This document shows, piece by piece, positions 12,401 through 24,835 of a DNA stretch of 64,000 nucleotides. The translations under genes and the position numbers were made by a program. Position 1 is the stretch's first letter. The number at the start of each line of letters is the position of its first letter. Under the pieces are notes generated by a model. The model made no database searches. It was given only the letters and a program-made list of their open reading frames with translations, and was not told where the DNA came from. Location of the stretch: the NCBI RefSeq assembly GCF_018143015.1, contig NC_054746.1:29911129-29975128 (forward strand). The letters run 5' to 3'. Source of the stretch: Lytechinus variegatus (lineage: Eukaryota; Echinodermata; Echinoidea; Temnopleuroida; Toxopneustidae).

Positions 12401-15400
12401 TGCCTCCTTTCTACTAAGTTGAAATCAACTGATTGTAATAAGCATAAAACAGTATTACTTTCAAATCATACAATTTTCTGAAAGGCTATACAATTTTCCA
12501 ATCTTATATTGAAATATTGTATCTCTGAATCACTAAGAAAAAAGTGAGAAAATGTAGTTTGGCCCATTAACTTAGATATGGAGCCACAACAAGTGGAACG
12601 CCTCTGGCAGTCTCGCCTGCATAATGTGATTCAATATAGCAGCAGTGCTGACTTTGAAAACGACAATAGAATAATAATTTTCCCAAAAAAACTCCAATTA
12701 TACGATAATAAAATACTATGTTTATTGACCCTAAATTATATTTGACCTTGACCATGTGACCTAAGTCTGTGCAAGACGATCAGAGATACTTGAAAAATGG
12801 TTGAAAAAGAACTTGAAATACCTACTTTTGTATGGTAAATGGCATTTCTAAATATTTGACAATTCACTGAAGAAGATATACATGACCTTACTGTGATCAT
12901 CCTACACTCAAATGTCAGGCTGCTAAAATGAAACAAGTATCAAATGATAAACCCTGTAAACATACCCTCCTGAGTTTGATCTATTCCTCTGCTTGGTGAT
13001 ATTCTCACAGGCTACTATACTATCCAAGGGTGAGGTATGAGAGAGACCAGTAGATTTGCTTGAAGACCCTTGTGTCTGGAAGCCTTCTTGAGACAATGCA
13101 TACTGGGCAGTGGGTACTGTTGGTGCCGGTTGTGGTGGTGCTACTTGAGCAGGCTGCTGGGGTTCCACTGGTGCAAAGTAAGCTGGTGCCATTGGCGCAG
13201 GCTGTGGGGGTAAAGTGGGTGTGGGATGAACCGCTGTGGGTTGCACCTGCTGAGACAGTTTGGGAGCCATAGCCTCCATCTTCTGTTTCACAAGTAACTC
13301 AATATACTGCTCCTGCTGGATCCTGCAAACACAGTAAAGAACATTATCCTTTAGCAGAAAACATATTGTCAATATTCATTCAAACCTTCAAAGTCAGTCA
13401 TGGGTCAAAATATTGAGTTAAATCCAAAAATCAGAGTGGAAATTTGATTATATATCTAGCAAAGGTGATAAATAATATTCTCCCAGTTTTTCAAGATCAA
13501 TATTTTATTAAAACAAATCTGTACTGAGAAATTTTGTTTGATATCATGTTTAAATTCACTTGAAAAGACACAGATTATCAATGTCTGCTCTAGAGTAAAA
13601 TCAAACCAAAACTTGACTTCCTTAAAAATCTGAGGGTCAAAGTTGAAAGTAAGGTGAAGATTTTATATCATCAGGATGTAGATGCAATAAATTTTGGCAG
13701 TCCTAAGGAAGCTAAACAATTTAAAACAATGAAATCTTACTGAAAACCAAGAACAGTGGAAATTTATTTCACAGACATGCACATATGGGCATGTGTAGCA
13801 AGATTTCATATCCTTAAAAAAAATTCCATCTACATGTACTGACATAATGCCATGCTCCTTACTGAACAGTAACTCTCCTGCAAAGCCTTTAAACACATAA
13901 CAGTAATACAAATTCATACATACCTAAAAAAAAAATGGGTGATCCCTTTGTAAGATTCTGTTACAACTTATTCAGTGATCCTAACAACAACAGCCTACAG
14001 GGCCATGTAACAGAAGAGATAATCAATTGTACCTCTATACCCTGGAATTCATTGTTAATGCTCTGTATTGATGACATACCTCTGTTGTTCTAATTTCTCC
14101 TGCATCTTTGCAATCATTTCATCTTGTTCCTTCTGCTTCCTAACCATGTCTACTCGCATCCTTTCAGCTTCTTCCATTTTAGCTGAAAAAAAGAGGAATC
14201 AAACCTTGTAAGAACCTTTAAAGAAATATGATATATTCAATCATGTATTCCATCATAATTTCATTGATAAAAGACTATCTTCTAGGTATTCAAAATGTTA
14301 TGCAACCATTGTAAATACAATTCACTGTGCTGCATCACCACAAAAAAAAACACAACACAAACTTAAACCTGTGCTTTATTTGTTAGATGAAATAAGATGA
14401 CAGAAAGAATTTTTGTAGGAAGATCATTGAAAACCTCACAAATTACATGGATTACACATCATCTGCTTATATCTATGACATAACCAGCATAAACATGTGT
14501 TAATGTCAGCTTCAGTGAGCACACCAATGTAATTGTCATGTAGCCTCCTCTCTTTTATTGCATCTCACGTTTGTTTACCAGCTAGAGGTACATTGCTGCA
14601 CCCAAAACGTATTGCTGGAGAGTTGTGGGATATTAAAGCATCAACATGTGACTAGCATACCTATCCCCTATTGGCTACATATATGAACCTGTAGAATTAC
14701 ATGCTAGTAAATATGAGTTGGATAAATACCTTGTATTTCTCTCTCTTTTCTCTTTGTCCTGTCCTTGATACCACGTAGTTCTTCAAAAGACATCTCTCGA
14801 GCGCCACCATAGATAAGGTGCTTGCAGTACATCACTCTTGTGTTGTCATTCACATTTTCCTTCAAATACAAAATGAGCAAACATTTTGGGCTGAACAATA
14901 CAATAATCATGTTGAAAGTTCAAAATCTTACCATTCTGTTAGTACCAGAGGGTTGGATCATGAAGAACTTTGTCAGTTATTTTTACCAACAGATGGCATA
15001 GGTTATATTAGAAATCCTTGCACCTAATTGGTTGCAAGGTAGTTGGTGAAAACTATGTACATTTTCATGAAATGCTCCTCACAAAATTGCATAGGTTTGT
15101 TGACTATGTAGGAATGATCTTAACTTGTTTTCACCTAACATTCACATCAAATTATCAGTGAGCAAATTATTTGTGATGACATCAGACATTCCAAAAACTG
15201 AACCTTAGGTCGAAAATTATGATGATGACATTGCCATTGAAGTGGTCATCATAAAAGTGATGCCTACATCTCGCTTCTACTATGCAGACATGAGAACGAT
15301 TTATATGAATACGTACCTGTTTGATAGCATTCAAGGCATTTGTTGGTTTATGGTGCTTCTTTTCACTCAAAACTTGGTAACCCATTTCTGGTGGCTTACG

Positions 15401-18400
15401 TGGAGTTCTGTGGTAATGAAAATAAAACAAGAAAATTGATACTTAATACTGCACACTTGAAAGGAGATGAAACCCAAGATTTCGTTTTTTTCCCTTTCAT
15501 CCACTGCAGAATTCAAAAAAATTTCATGAACCTCCAGTCAACCTTGGTAACTTGTAATTATTAAAAATTCCTCTAAATACTTGGGACAAAAAATAATAAA
15601 AAAATAAATAAATACATGTAGTTTTAAAGATTAGACACCAATGTTTGTTAACGAAATTAAAAACATACACACAATGCGAAAGCTAACAATATGCTCAATG
15701 GAGTCCAGGTCTGCTTTCATTTTTTCTTTAACAAAAGAAAATCTTAAATTCCAGGTTTATTTTCAACACAGACTGCTTTGCTTTCATTGTAGTGCTAATA
15801 TATTGCAAGGAATAAACTTATGAACATTATATAATTACAGAAGTAAAGTCAACTATCATGTGTATTACAGTTTCCCTTCGATGTATTAGGACATTTCATG
15901 ATCTGTACCCAGTAAGAGTTTTGAATACCCCAGCAATGTCTTTGTTTAATTCTTGGCTGTATCTCATCAATTATTCTATGATTATCCAACTGTTGATAAA
16001 AAGGGTTTATTCCCCTCTCATGACAATATCTAATTTATTTTTTGCTACTCAAATAAACTAACTTTTAATTATAGGTAAACAATAATGTTCATCAATATTA
16101 CCATAAATTTGACCAGGCTAATTGTCACAATCTTGGTAATGCACAGTTTGGATGATCTCTTTGTTGTCTTCTTTTACATTTAGTTTTCACTATTACCAAC
16201 AAGGCACAAAGGTGTTCGATTGGAAGTCTGCCCTAACTTCTTTCCATGCTAATAAGATGAGTCAACTCACTGAAAATACTATTTTGTAAAGTGTGTCTTA
16301 CATTCATTGTTAGCTCTGTCATGCTAAATAATCATGGTTAGCTCTGAAAATCTACAATACATTTGATCATGGTCAAACAAAATGCAGTTGTTGATAAAAT
16401 CTGACTGTGCATTTTTTTTAATAAAAGAGGATCATTAATTAACATAACTCTTCCTAAGATCATATTTTTCTTTCGCACTCACGTTATCTGATCTGCATGT
16501 TCATCCACATGGACATCAAAATCTGGTCTAGAGTAGCTGCTAACTTCTTGAAATGTCATCCTTGGTACATTCCTCTGTGGAAGCTTTATATCGAAAATAG
16601 TATTGACAGGGGATTGAGAATTAGCACTACTAAATATATCCCCCAAATATCCATGAATAAGGTCATAATATGGGGGGCACTTAGTACTTAAAATTGCAAA
16701 GTTGCCTTTCTATTTATGTACCACCAAGGAATTAATGACAAACCTTAAAATGAATTTCAATTAGGTTGTATGCCCTCCCAAAAGAAAAACAGGAATTAGA
16801 TGTGCAAATGCTTCACACCTATTGTTCAGGGGGGGGGGGTGGAACAATAGATCACCCCCTGAACAACAGGTGTGATGCTGTAACCCTTTGGAGATGCACT
16901 CTTCTACAGAAGCCGAGCAAGTTGCTCAGTCTGAAAGTATAATTCAAATATATGCCCTACAAGATCTGAAGAGTTCATACACAAGAATTTATAGGCAATT
17001 TCCATTTGGTCCATGTTTAGAGATTGCGACTGTTTAAGCTTCCAATTATATGTTCACTTTCATGTGACAAAGATTTCAAGGAAATATTTAATGATATGAC
17101 CATCTAAACTAATCATTTTCATGTTTATATCAGATATAAACATACACTCTGGCCTACAAAAACAGTGGGTAAATTAACGGACAGCCGCCCATCGTCTGAT
17201 GTCAAATGACCACTAAACTGATGACCTCAAATGATGCAATATATTCTAGATTTTAAATGAACCAAAATCTAGCCTAATGAGACACATGTACAACATGATC
17301 TAGTAGCCAAGACATACCCTTTGACCTGCCCACTGACCAGCCGAAGTGGTGTTCTCCTTTCGTGACTCAGCCCGAGATGGCAGGTGCTGCCACTGCCCTG
17401 CAGGTTTGGCTGCCCCTGAACTCTGAACATCGTCATCACAGAATATGCTTATCTGGTTGGTTCGCTGTTGTAGTGGGGCTGAAGCAGTCTGAAGACCACC
17501 CCGACTTGCTGCATGGGAACATGATTACAATTATTATTCAGTGAGCATTTCAAACATATAACAGTAATTGCAATAGAAAGACAGCATCTCCTGCTGCACT
17601 TCTTGAAATTGTCTTGAAAAAATGAATCTTACATTCTTACAACCCATAGATCTTACTCATAAGTCTTGAAAAGATGTAAAACAAATAAAATCATTAATAT
17701 TCTTATTTCCTGAAAGATGAAAAACTGCAAAATAGACATTATCTTAGGTGTCTCACCTAGCAGAAATTTGAACTAAAATGGCTGGGTATGACATAATTGC
17801 ACTTTGAAAGACTTTCTGGAATTTTTTTATCAGTGTCTAAATACTCTAGCCGGATGCACATTTTCACAAAAAATTTAGTCAAATTCATTTCTAACATGGA
17901 TGATTTCTTACCTATGGATTTTAGTTTCATCTGTCCACTTTGGATTGCTTTCCTAATGAACTGGAACTAGCTACCCAAATTTACTGATTTACTGCATGAT
18001 TGTGAGCACCTTTACATGTACATCTTACTATTGTGCAATCAATCCAGAAGTGAATGTATGAATTTTCTTCTCTACTTTCATTTTAATACTTGAATACAGC
18101 AAAGTGAGGAACAGAGTGTGTTGAACCATTAAAGATACGATATAAAAACCTTATGACCAAAAACTCCCTGTCCCAAACTTTGACATCACAATTAGATAAA
18201 TTTGACATGAAAACCTGAGGCCAAGATTTAGATATATCTTTTTATTCATTCATTTGTGTTTTTATTGCCTGGGTAGTCTTGTTACCACTCCGTTCCAGGA
18301 CCTCAAATAAAAATGACCAGGATTTGATCCTGATCTTGAACAAGCTAACAAATCTAGCAAAGCAAGTTCTGTATATAATATGGAGATATAAAGTTAGCTT

Positions 18401-21400
18401 ACAAAGCTTAGCAGCTCCAGTTCGACTTGTGCCTACTTTCTGAAGCTTCCCCCTAGCCCTGAGATCACTGAGAGTGGCTCGCTGATCTTCAGAAGAGGTA
18501 GTAGGATTCATCATTCCTTCCTGCATCTGCTGCACAGTAATCCGACCAACACGTGATTGAAATTCACTGGAAAAAAATACAAACATGAAACTGTTACAAT
18601 ACAAAAAGCAGATTCTATCAGATGACAATCGACATACAAATATTCCTCTCTCAAATTGTGAAAAACCACATTTTCACATCGTGACAAATTTCAAAGTATT
18701 TAAAAGTGAGAATGTGCCATGGTTGAGTGGTTTAAGGTGCCTAACTAGGAACCTGAAAATCCAGGAACTTCAATTCCTGCCCATGTCACCACAAAGTTTT
18801 AAAAATTTATTGAAAAAAAATCATTTTGGTATGGGTTGGAAGTCTTTTGTGGTCAGATTAAAACAAAACACAAAACAATAGACATTGTTTCAGAGGCACA
18901 TCATGATAGTTATAGCATCTATATCCATATATGCCATTTTGATTGGAATAAATGACATGAAGTACATGTACTTGTAAGCTTTTTCGGTATTGATATTTTC
19001 AATACCGGTATTACTAATAGCTTCAATACCGGTATACCGACTAATACCGAGTAAATTCCCAATTTATTGTGCAAACAGTGTCCAATGTTTGTTTAGCCCT
19101 GATATGGCCTCGGATAAAGAGGGGATGCTTGTGGTCAGCTGAGGAATGCTCAGCATGGTCCGTTCTCATTGACAAAAACTTTCTCTTTCTTTACCAAAAG
19201 TTATACGATCATGCTCTCTCCCCAACGAGAGCTGTGAATTACCTGTGCATGTGCGCAAAATTATCTCAGCAAGCACATGGTACGAAATCAATAAGTCAAG
19301 TTGCCAAATGCTACACCGCACAAACTCACTGCTACTTACTTTGCTAAACGTGTGTACATGCCCTAACTTCCAAGCACCAAAATTCCCTGCTAAAACTGTC
19401 AAGGATATATGCGTGATTTTCCCTTCACCGATCTGGCCCCACTCATTCACATTCAGATTCGCCCCTTTTGTTTACCACTCACATCAACACGTGTTCGTCG
19501 AAGGTTCAAAGTTTGTTGACCTCAAATTTTGACGTCTCGTACATAACTTTTCTTATAAATGTCCATTGTGTTGAACCCCCCCCCCCCTCTTGTGAATCTG
19601 CACGTTGTCTACAAGTAACCCCCCCCCCTAAACTTCTTATCCCCCGGCTGCCTCTTTCTCACTCACTTTTTCTTGCTTTTGTTTTTCTTTATCTTCCAAG
19701 CCCCTTAATTCTTCACTCTCTCTTTCCCATCGGCCCATTCTCTCCCCCTCACCACCCCTCTCTAACCACGAACAGTCTTCCCCTCTTTTTTGTCAATTTC
19801 ATCTTTCACACATGCCAAATTTTAGTTGATCAACATCTTATCACGCCACGAGACCATCATACAATCATTCCAATAGTTTATTTTATTTTATTCATGACCG
19901 CACATGCACAAAACGGATACAACACCCATCACAAATCACACAAATATTCTCAGCCACTTTCTTCCATTTACGATCACTTCACAGATCAAAATAAACAAAG
20001 AGGGATGGCGTAACATTTTTTTTCCTGTTAATGTTATCAACATTTTCTGTCTTTTTTTATTTTCATATTTAATTCATTTATTCATTAATGTATTTATTAT
20101 TATTATTATTTTTTTTTTGGGGGGGGGGTCAGACGATTTTTGTAGCAGGCTTATAGTATAAAAGTAAACTTGTCATAATTGAAACAAGTCAAGAGCAGTC
20201 CAGAAAAAAAAACATTGCATAAAGAAAAAAAAGTTAATCCCTGTGGTTTGTCTGTCAATGCACAGCAACCCCCCCCCCCAAAAAAAAAAAAAAAAACTCA
20301 GTGGACATTCCCATTGATACAAGTTAAGAGCAGTCCGAGAAAAAAAAACTTGCATAAAGAAAAAACAAGTGTTAATCCCTGTGGTTTGTCTGTCAACGCC
20401 CCAAGCCAAGGTTGATACTTTGTTGAAGCCCGCAATACACCACGTGGTCAAAAGGCAGGCTAGGGAGTGTTTCAAAAAGAGTTTTGTCAGTGATTTTGTT
20501 TTTGTAGAGGGATGTTACAAGCTAGCAAACCCTCGCATGTGATTGGCGGAAAGCAAATCTGTTGTTGAAACCACTGAAAAAAACTCTTCATGAAATGCTC
20601 TCCGTCTCGGTCGACTTCGTTGTTTATACTGTAGCTGTGTATGTACACGAGTGCATGGAGCTGAGCCGACATGCACCCCAGTATCATTAGCGGTGGGGCC
20701 GAGGCCTTATGCAGCGGCTAACGGAGCTCAGACAGTAGTTAAGGGGCGATGTATTCATTTCGAGGTTAGATTATTGGATTCTGATTTCATTAAATACGTT
20801 GAGAGAGCCAAAGAACTTATTGTTTTGGCTTAATTTTACTGTAAAAATACCCATAAACGACAATACAGAAGAAAATACCGGTATGATATTTTCAACTTTT
20901 GGTATGACGGTATTTCGGTATTGAAATTTCTACGGCGGTATCCATACCGGTATGACTTTCATACCGAACGGTATTACTAATACCGGTATATCGAAAAAGC
21001 TTATGTACATGCATGGTATTGTCAAAATATAATGCTGTCTTTCTACATATAACATAACTTACATCATGGCTCTTTCAAGCCTTTCCCGTGGTTGTGCATT
21101 ACAAGCCAGACCCTCTTTATAGATGGCATCAGCTCTCTTAGTGTTCCCTGCTTGTTCCAGCTCACTGGCCCATGCCTCATAAAACACAGTCAACTTGGTC
21201 CCAATCTGGTTAGCTTGCATAAACTTGAATATTTCCAAACTCTCACTGTCATACTGAGCCTGGATTGCATACTGTAACAGACAAAACAAAAACATTAAAT
21301 GATATGAACATGTATGGTCTGCAAGGCTAGTTAAAAATTACGTATTTGATAATAAGCAATCAAGTTAGGCAAAAAAATTTTAACCATGCTCTCCAATATG

Positions 21401-24400
21401 TATCTACATGTATAAATATTGGAGACCAAATATTGCTGATTACCTATTATCAATGACAAACTTTTCAAAGTCATATTTTGAGTTTACATGTATGACATTG
21501 GGTAATGCATAATAAATTAGGAGTAGCAGTACCTTAAGTGTGAATGAAATTGTCTCTGAAATAATACTATATAACCATTGAAATACTCCACTGTATGTAT
21601 TTTTGCAAGAAATATGCTAAGTAGGTAATGCATGGCATTGAATCAATCCAAGGCAATCAAAAGCCATCCTAAGCAGGATCCGCAGGGGCTTCAATCCTAT
21701 CTCCCCAGACTGTTTTCATTAAACATGTACAAATATGCGAAAATTACTATCTTCTTGCAAGTTCACTGTTACTAATGGCCAACTAAGGCCATGACCTTGA
21801 ATGCCCTGTTGCTAGGCATCATTGGCCTACCTTACGAGTGAACTTGCTCTAAATATTAAAGGCCTGGTAATATAAATTTACTTGTTGGTTGCAACACTAA
21901 AGGGTAAAGGCAGAAAATTTTAGATTCTTTTCTACGAGCTCACATACCATTTTAAGCCAGATGGAAACATATCGACTATCTTGTTTGTAGAGTTCGTTGT
22001 TTTTGAACTGGATAATGCACTTCTGTATGAGTACACCCAGGTGAGAATCCTTGCCACCCTGAGGGAAGTTCTGCTCTGTCCAATGAATGTATCGAATCCA
22101 AGGATCTAGGGGATCATCTCCATTATAGCTTCTCAACTCAGTCTCAAAACCCCTGCAGAATATATACAAAAGATAAGTTGTTGTGACTGTGTTTGGATTG
22201 TATTTCAAAGCAGCAATCACAGAAAGGATTGATTTTTGTACATAATGATTCATTTTCTGAGGTTTTGTTGTGTACGGTAATGATGCATCAATAGTCTTAA
22301 GAGAGCATAATCAACATATGAGTAGCACAAAGATTTTGGTCACCCAGTTGATTATCCACAAACATTAGCAAAGTTTTTCCACTTACAAGGGCAGCAGTAA
22401 TGCATTCTCCCAAGATTAAGTTATATTTCTTCCAATTTGTTATATTCCACTACTTGTATGCTCTTGGACAGAGGCTCTGCCAATTACGAATAGTTAAAAT
22501 GTATGTGAAAACCAAAGATGTCACCATTTTTACACACACAGGCACAAATAAAGTAAAAAAACAAAAAGGAACTTTAAGTTTCATTGATTCAATGCAATAT
22601 GTGAAGAATCCTTGCTCCATCGATTTTAAAAAGGAATTGATTACTGATTACTTGTGCCCAACTATTAACAATTACTGACTGTGAACGTCCTGCAAAAAAA
22701 CTTTGGATCCAGAATAAGGACACAACATACATGTACAACCACCGACATGACCGATGCCATGACTCTTAACCTTGTTTATCAATCGCATGTGTAGAACCTG
22801 GTCAAATGATTTCATTAAGTCCATATAAAGTACATCTACTTGACCTGTGCCAATATGAGTCAGACACCTCAGTAATCTTGTCCAATTTAGTAAGCAATTG
22901 AAGAGAAGTGGACCTAAAAAAACGAAGCCATACTGTTTAGCCCAAGTAAAATAAGAAAGTAGTTGATCGTCCTCGCGCGCATCACTTTTGGCCGCCGCAT
23001 GAAAATTTTTGCTATTTACTATTTTCTAAAAAAAAAAAAAAAAAAAATTGTGTTGTTTCTCGTCCGCGCCATCTTCCCTTTTTGATTGCAGCATCAATTT
23101 TCTTGTTATTAACTATTTTTATGGCTGCTGAATAACAAATAAAATTCACAAGATTACTTTGGGATCCGTCACGTCTCTCGCAACTTCAAAAACAATTGCA
23201 ACGTCCGATATCGCCGTAATTGCAAGAAAGAAAAAAATTCTGATTTGGTTTTTTATTGGATTTTGAAGATACCTTCATAAATTAGCGAGGAAATAAAAGT
23301 TTGCAAACTCGGATAAGATCACGGATTTCTTCATTTTTAGTGCATTTTCGGGGACCACGCTTACTGAATCTGAACTAATCCGTCGCGTGCTCTGGAAATA
23401 TGGCGCAGATAAATCAATTCTAATGACGTAATTTGTATTTCAGCGGGGTTTTTTGGTAAGTGATAGCGCCTGTGTGTTACCGTGATTGTGTGCTAGTGAC
23501 TCTGTTGGGTGAACTGCATGTGTGCTGGGATGATGTGATTGACTGTGCTGGCGTGACATGTGAAATGCATTTAATTTTCTGGCGAGTTTTCTAATGTCAG
23601 GAGGCAATGCATCGAATATTCAATGAGGGATTTAATATTCAATATCAATTTTAAAAATGAATAAAAATTGAACAGTAGTATTAACAATTATGTAAACGAA
23701 CAAGCAGCTGAAAACTGCGATGCGAAACCATGCCCAGAGCAGAGGCAGATCTAAAAATGAGATTGGCTCTGGAAAATTGAACAAGACTCCATTGTAATAA
23801 AAAAGACCTCCCACGCATTTTTTTTACCCTTACATAAATTAAAATGTTTAAATTATTCACTTGACATTAACATTCTGTTTGACAATACAGTACCAGTATA
23901 CATCAGTAATTAATAGATTTTTATCGCACAATACATTTTCCATAGATTTCCAATCAATCGTAGATATTTATACATATATAATAATTAATAGATAGATATA
24001 TATATTTCTACTCATTTATTATTAATATTGAGCATACATCGATCACATAATTCGAGCTTGACATGGCCTGACAATCATTTGAATAAAAAATAGCAAAAAA
24101 AATAGTAAATAGTAAGGACCTCCCTCATCACTGATGTCAAAAATCGGGCCGAGAAAATGCCTCCTTGTTCTTAAAAAAAATAGTAAGATAGCAAATAGCA
24201 AGGACCTCCCTCATCACCGCTCTCAAAAAACCCGGACGATCAACTACTATCTTTTTTTACTTGGCCTTAGCACTAAACAAATTATTGCACTTTCAAGACG
24301 GTCAATAATCATTGCGGAGTAAAGTACTTTACAAACATGACAAAGAATGAGTTTAGATCTAGACTTATAAAGTAAGGCTGGTAGCTAATAGGCAAAGCTT

Positions 24401-24835
24401 TGTCACCACTCTTAACATAATTCCCGCCGTGAGCTTGTGCCTTTATCATGTCTGTTTAATGTGGGGCTACTTTGGAAAGTTTGGGGTATTTGTCATGTTT
24501 GTGAACAATTTCGGCATCCCACAATTTCTGGTCATGCTGGTGGGGAAATTTGCTTGAAGTAGGCCGGGGCGAAACTGCATTAGCGCCAGAAATTCATGTC
24601 AAGGTTAATCTAAGTAAAGACAATAAAGCCAAAAGGTGCACAGATATGATGGGACCCCCTCCTCACCCATTCATACTTACTGTCTCTGCAAAATCAGCTG
24701 CTGCTGCCGATCAAAATTTTGTGGCTGAAGAGCAGCCGTGAGATTCGTCATTTTTCGACCTTGTTTCAAAGGCAGAACATTCTCTTTACTCAGTTCCCAT
24801 TCATCGGTAGACTTCGATTCGTTGTCTCGCTCCAT
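6475..24835 (-). CDS. BUB1B: MadBub (BUB1/BUBR1) spindle-checkpoint protein, 5' 17 exons; kinase end not in window
   Basis: Exons, all GT-AG with consistent phase: 24681-24835, 21948-22152, 21063-21271, 18403-18566, 17318-17508, 16483-16574, 15317-15407, 14730-14859, 14080-14182, 12966-13322, 12240-12298, 11119-11682, 10995-11087, 10505-10784, 9741-9852, 8698-9065, 6475-7133. They give 1,277 codons. Residues 13-30 match the BUBR1 N terminus with a KEN box at 17-19. The Mad3/BUB1 TPR domain follows (about 52-190), then a second KEN at 295-297, a Bub3-binding GLEBS motif near 380-400 with the Glu pair at 395-396, and a charged helical segment at 413-446. The BUB1 CD1 motif (PSPTINTKEALG) is at 721-732. 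A third KEN is at 895-897, a STPF block at 979-982, and a BUB1-like pre-kinase segment (GLSKP, PEIKP) at 1240-1277. The family inhibits APC/C-Cdc20 and acts at kinetochores. Human BUBR1 is 1,050 residues including its kinase, so this linker is expanded. The kinase exons must lie past position 1 or were missed. Confidence 0.93.
7134..8697. other. MadBub intron 16, nothing recognised
   Basis: AT-rich intron with homopolymer tracts, including a poly-G run near 8528. I see no repeat ends and no coding segment. Confidence 0.4.
12588..12795 (+). mobile_element. Helentron-like repeat, truncated 5' copy
   Basis: This copy has the family start (ACAAGTGGAACGCCTCTGG, then CAGTCTCGCCTGCAT, then ATATAGCAGCAGTGCTGAC). 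A degenerate single unit with GACCATGTGACCTAAG and the cue CAGAGATACTTG follows. The tandem array and the 3' stem-loop seen in the copy at 38961 are absent. It lies in MadBub intron 10 (12299-12965). Confidence 0.75.
15408..16482. other. MadBub intron 6, nothing recognised
   Basis: AT-rich intron between exon 6 (16483-16574) and exon 7 (15317-15407). I see no repeat ends or open frame worth reporting. Confidence 0.4.
16813..16875. repeat. Imperfect hairpin with G/C-run arms
   Basis: The arm TCACACCTATTGTTCAGGGG at 16813 pairs with CCCCTGAACAACAGGTGTGA ending at 16875, with one mismatch. The loop contains a G run and AACAATAG. It sits in MadBub intron 5. No gene assignment is made. Confidence 0.7.
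17509..18402. other. MadBub intron 4, nothing recognised
   Basis: AT-rich intron between exon 4 and exon 5. No repeat boundaries or coding segment recognised. Confidence 0.4.
18713..18825 (+). mobile_element. tRNA-derived SINE fragment
   Basis: The stretch TGCCATGGTTGAGTGGTTTA resembles a Ser/Leu-type tRNA 5' half with A box. It is followed by a B-box-like GAACTTCAATTCC and an A/T-rich tail with a poly-A run. The tRNA cloverleaf is degenerate, so this is a pseudo-tRNA or SINE head rather than a functional tRNA gene. It lies in MadBub intron 3. Confidence 0.45.
18975..21003. mobile_element. hAT-like non-autonomous transposon with ACCGGTAT repeats
   Basis: The ends read TAAGCTTTTTCGGTAT (left) and ATATCGAAAAAGCTTA (right), an inverted repeat. 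The flanking 8-mers TGTACTTG (18967-18974) and TGTACATG (21004-21011) match at 7 of 8 positions, consistent with an old 8-bp target-site duplication. The outer 60-130 bp at each end is dense in ATACCGGTAT-type palindromes. The interior has C-rich and T-rich tracts but no recognisable transposase. It occupies most of MadBub intron 3, between exon 3 (21063-21271) and exon 4. Confidence 0.8.
20179..20405. repeat. Tandem duplication, period about 145 bp
   Basis: Two copies of a segment containing AAGAGCAGTCC, then TTGCATAAAGAAAAAA, then TTAATCCCTGTGGTTTGTCT, then GTCAA. They begin near 20186 and 20328. The duplication lies inside the hAT-like element and is separated by poly-C and poly-A runs. 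Confidence 0.8.
22755..22930 (-). pseudogene. LINE reverse-transcriptase remnant
   Basis: On the minus strand one frame reads VDVLYMDLMKSFDQVLHMRL, followed by INKVKSHGI. This matches the motif-A region of non-LTR reverse transcriptases (consensus DxxKAFDxVxHxxLLxKLxxxGI); the catalytic Asp and the AFD-like SFD are preserved. Upstream residues continue only after a frameshift, and no downstream YxDD box was found, so this is a short decayed fragment. It lies in MadBub intron 1. Confidence 0.7.
22940..24265. mobile_element. 1.3 kb inverted-repeat transposon
   Basis: The left end reads CCCAAGTAAAATAAGAAAGT then AGTTGATCGTCC. The right end is GGACGATCAACTACT then a T-rich stretch and TTTACTTGGC. 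These are inverted copies over about 32 bp. The right half contains a degenerate duplication of ATAGTAA...AAGGACCTCCCTCATCAC (about 24100 and 24185). No coding region is seen and the target-site duplication is unresolved. It lies in MadBub intron 1. Confidence 0.7.

Noticed and set aside
19468-20013. 181-codon plus-strand open frame
   Set aside because: Lies inside the hAT-like element, is made of C- and T-rich low-complexity sequence, and resembles no protein I know.
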